43,596 nt of DNA, taken from Candidatus Parcubacteria bacterium. GTDB taxonomy: Bacteria; Patescibacteriota; Minisyncoccia; Phycocordibacterales; UBA2100. The notes under the pieces are model-generated. The model was not told the DNA's origin and made no database searches. It worked only from the letters and a program-made list of their open reading frames with translations. Positions 42,016-43,596 of the stretch are shown piece by piece (the first letter of the stretch is position 1; each line of letters starts with the position of its first letter). The stretch is from contig QZJK01000018.1 in the NCBI GenBank assembly GCA_003599295.1, forward strand, positions 1 through 43,596, written 5' to 3'. A program made the translations under genes and the position numbers.

Positions 42016-42075
42016 ATGATGGCCGCTTCGCGTTTGTGCGAAGCGGCCCGACATTTTAAATTTGTTGCACAGTAG
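42016..42075 (+). CDS. Possible 19-codon leader peptide
   Basis: GGGAGGT (42002-42008) is followed after 7 bases by ATGATG and a 19-codon frame ending at 42075. The frame contains an 11-bp hairpin (42021-42031 with 42038-42048) followed by CGACATTTT. It may be a leader peptide with an attenuator for the next gene, or simply the terminator of the previous gene with a chance frame. Confidence 0.3.
   Translation: MMAASRLCEAARHFKFVAQ
42021..42056 (+). terminator. 11-bp hairpin between the two HTH genes
   Basis: GGCCGCTTCGC-GTTTGT-GCGAAGCGGCC, then CGACATTTT. It could be a terminator of the preceding gene or an attenuator. Confidence 0.55.
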
Positions 42076-42139
42076 CGATAGAGAGAATAAGCTCAGGATT
42101 GGACCGTTCATTACGCTTGTGGTCCGGGAAGGAGGAGAA

Positions 42140-42958
42140 ATGTCTCAGATCTTGCAGAGGCCGTATGTGGACGATTCTCCGCTGTACGGGCCATGTCATC
42201 ACGAAGCTGATAGTCAGGCAGTGTCGCGCGATCTCTGCGCGATTCGTTCTGGCGATCCAAAAGTGAACAAGAAATGCGGCAGCTGCCTGTCGCCGTACAG
42301 GTTCTGCCAGAAATGCGTAAGAGAGAATCGCAGACGGCTGGTCAGCAAGCCGCCGACGGGGGACGGACTATGCAATGAATGCAGAAACCCAAAACCCATG
42401 GAAGTCGTCCAATCGCCGGCGCGGAAAAAGCCCGTGCAGTTCGTACCGATCTGGATCGTGAGGAAACCCACACTGGTTCCGAAAGCGGAACCGGTCAAAA
42501 AAGAGACGGTAATAGCTCGGGCGAGATCGGCCGAACCGCACAAGAATGTCACGCGCACGAGGAAAGAAAAAAACCCGCCCCTGCGCGGCACCGCGTTGAA
42601 TGAGGCAATACGAAGGTATCGCGAGATTAAGAAGGGCCTGACGCAAAGGGAAATTGCGGCACGAATGGACTGCTCAGACCAAACAGTCCATATGCTTTCC
42701 AAATGCGCGTCACTCCCGGACGACGTGTTGCTCCTTATCGAGACGCGCCATCTAAGCATGCAAGCCGCACTCGCGATAGCGCCCTTTCCGATAGCAGTCC
42801 GACCAAAGCTTGCCGACTCCATCGGGCACCATGCATTTCCAATGTGGCAGCTTGAGTACATTGCGCTCCTGGTCAAGCGCGGACAAGGCTCTTGGCACGG
42901 GCTTCTGAAGGAACGGCTGGAGCTTGTGATTCCGGTGGAAGACACGCTCGAATCGTAG
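42140..42958 (+). CDS. Cysteine-cluster and ParB-like HTH protein
   Basis: The 272-residue protein has three parts: an N-terminal zinc-finger-like cluster (CGSC, CQKC and CNEC pairs within about residues 45-85), a Lys/Pro-rich linker, and a helix-turn-helix LTQREIAARMDCSDQTVHML followed by SLPDDVLLLIE, which matches the ParB HTH and LPE helix. It is probably a DNA-binding regulator, possibly related to the preceding gene. A strong Shine-Dalgarno GGAAGGAGGAG (42127-42137) precedes the ATG at 42140, which is preferred over the open frame from 42062. A terminator follows. Confidence 0.65.
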   Translation: MSQILQRPYVDDSPLYGPCHHEADSQAVSRDLCAIRSGDPKVNKKCGSCLSPYRFCQKCVRENRRRLVSKPPTGDGLCNECRNPKPMEVVQSPARKKPVQFVPIWIVRKPTLVPKAEPVKKETVIARARSAEPHKNVTRTRKEKNPPLRGTALNEAIRRYREIKKGLTQREIAARMDCSDQTVHMLSKCASLPDDVLLLIETRHLSMQAALAIAPFPIAVRPKLADSIGHHAFPMWQLEYIALLVKRGQGSWHGLLKERLELVIPVEDTLES

Positions 42959-42977
42959 AAAATCACGGAACTCGTGA

Positions 42978-43008
42978 GGGTCGGCGAATCTCGCCGACCT
43001 CTCTTTTT
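42978..43008 (+). terminator. Terminator before dnaX
   Basis: A 9-bp stem GGTCGGCGA/TCGCCGACC with an ATC loop is followed by TCTCTTTTT. The dnaX -10 box begins four bases later. Confidence 0.88.
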
Positions 43009-43011
43009 ATG

Positions 43012-43017
43012 TATACT
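43012..43017 (+). promoter_or_regulatory. -10 box of dnaX
   Basis: TATACT ends exactly 6 bases before the ATG, so the first transcribed base should be the A of the start codon. Confidence 0.6.
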
Positions 43018-43023
43018 GTGTCC

Positions 43024-43596
43024 ATGAAAAAGGAGGTGAAGCACACGACGCTTTATCGCGCGTACCGACCCCAGACGTTCAAGGAAGTCCATGGACAAAG
43101 CCATGTTGTCGATGTTCTCGCGAAGGCGATACAGAATAAAAAAGTAGCGCATGCGTACCTGTTCGCGGGAAGCCGGGGGACGGGAAAAACGTCCGTTGCG
43201 CGCATTCTCGCGCGCGAGCTCGGCGTTTCCGACAAAGACCTCTACGAGATCGATGCTGCCTCGAACACCGGCGTCGACAATATTCGCGAGCTTCGAGAGG
43301 GCGTTTTCGTCGCACCGTTCGATTCACCCTACAAATTCTACATAATAGACGAGGCGCACATGCTTTCGCGCGCCGCGTGGAACGCATTTCTAAAAACGCT
43401 CGAAGAGCCGCCGGCGCACGCGATATTCGTCCTCGCGACGACGGAGAAGGATAAGATACCCGATACCATTCAATCGCGTTGCGAAATATACAGTTTCAAA
43501 CAGCCGACGCGCGAGGTCCTCGCGGGAGTCATCGAAGATGTCGCGAAATCGGAAGGGTATTCGCTCGAGCGCTCCGCTTCGGAATTAATCGCGCTT
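43024..43596 (+). CDS. dnaX: DNA polymerase III subunit gamma/tau (5' part)
   Basis: The first 191 codons of the clamp-loader ATPase; the gene continues beyond the window. Visible are TLYRAYRPQTFKEVHGQ, Walker A AGSRGTGKTSVARILA, IDEAHMLSRAAWNAFLKTLEEPP (Walker B and box VI) and sensor 1 VLATTEKDKIPDTIQSRC. The four-cysteine zinc module that normally follows the Walker A helix is missing: ARELG runs straight into VSDKDLYEIDAASN. The AAGGAGG inside codons 3-5 is coding and too late to serve this ATG. Confidence 0.93.
   Translation, partial: MKKEVKHTTLYRAYRPQTFKEVHGQSHVVDVLAKAIQNKKVAHAYLFAGSRGTGKTSVARILARELGVSDKDLYEIDAASNTGVDNIRELREGVFVAPFDSPYKFYIIDEAHMLSRAAWNAFLKTLEEPPAHAIFVLATTEKDKIPDTIQSRCEIYSFKQPTREVLAGVIEDVAKSEGYSLERSASELIAL

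Overview
The window looks like a chromosome segment of a Patescibacteria (Candidate Phyla Radiation) bacterium, probably Parcubacteria-like. The evidence is several TrbC/VirB2-type pilin-like small membrane proteins, a short IF-2 without its N-terminal domain, a DnaX without the usual zinc module, isolated single steps of nucleotide synthesis (purF, pyrB), very tight gene packing, and many genes with an extended -10 box placed so close to the start codon that the mRNA should be leaderless. TGA is used as a stop, so this is not one of the code-25 lineages. The affiliation is inference from gene content; there is no rRNA in the window.

Layout: 0-4.3 kb holds a membrane protein, an inositol-monophosphatase-like enzyme, a group of small Shine-Dalgarno-led genes with strong hairpins, a NIF3-like protein and a 166-bp palindromic MITE-like element. 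4.3-10 kb: purF, an M29 aminopeptidase, a histidine phosphatase, two membrane proteins and pyrB. 10-13.7 kb: a minus-strand operon (Fur/Zur-type regulator, ZIP metal transporter, lipid kinase, PAP2 phosphatase) whose promoter is covered by a 23-bp perfect palindrome, facing yibE/F and an MliC-like lysozyme-inhibitor-like gene. 13.8-20.2 kb: gyrA, a methyltransferase, a membrane-anchored solute-binding protein and five tandem pilin-like genes. 20.2-26 kb: class IV aminotransferase, an orphan gene, a LAGLIDADG endonuclease that runs into tRNA-Leu(TAG), tRNA-Lys, tRNA-Leu(TAA), tRNA-Cys, rbfA, infB and a cysteine desulfurase. 26-32 kb: a small membrane protein, an HtrA-like pseudoprotease, a ClpB with a ClpC-type LGF loop, tRNA-Tyr, a sixth pilin, rpmG, tRNA-Trp, miaA and tRNA-Leu(CAA). 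32-43.6 kb: parB, rel/spoT, topA, dprA, serS, ftsQ, a small orphan, dus, two ParB-HTH-like genes and the start of dnaX.

The most unusual feature is a family of two-hairpin intergenic repeats. Five copies lie between 22.3 and 34.9 kb, each just past the 3' end of a gene. Stem sequences differ between copies while pairing is kept, and several copies are bordered by inverted or direct copies of the neighbouring gene's 3' end (rpmG, topA, tRNA-Lys, perhaps tRNA-Tyr). Other strong points are two apparent expression classes (leaderless housekeeping genes versus SD-led small genes), miaA placed between and overlapping genes for its own tRNA substrates, the autoregulated metal operon, and the pilin array. 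No gene-free stretch exceeds about 300 bases.
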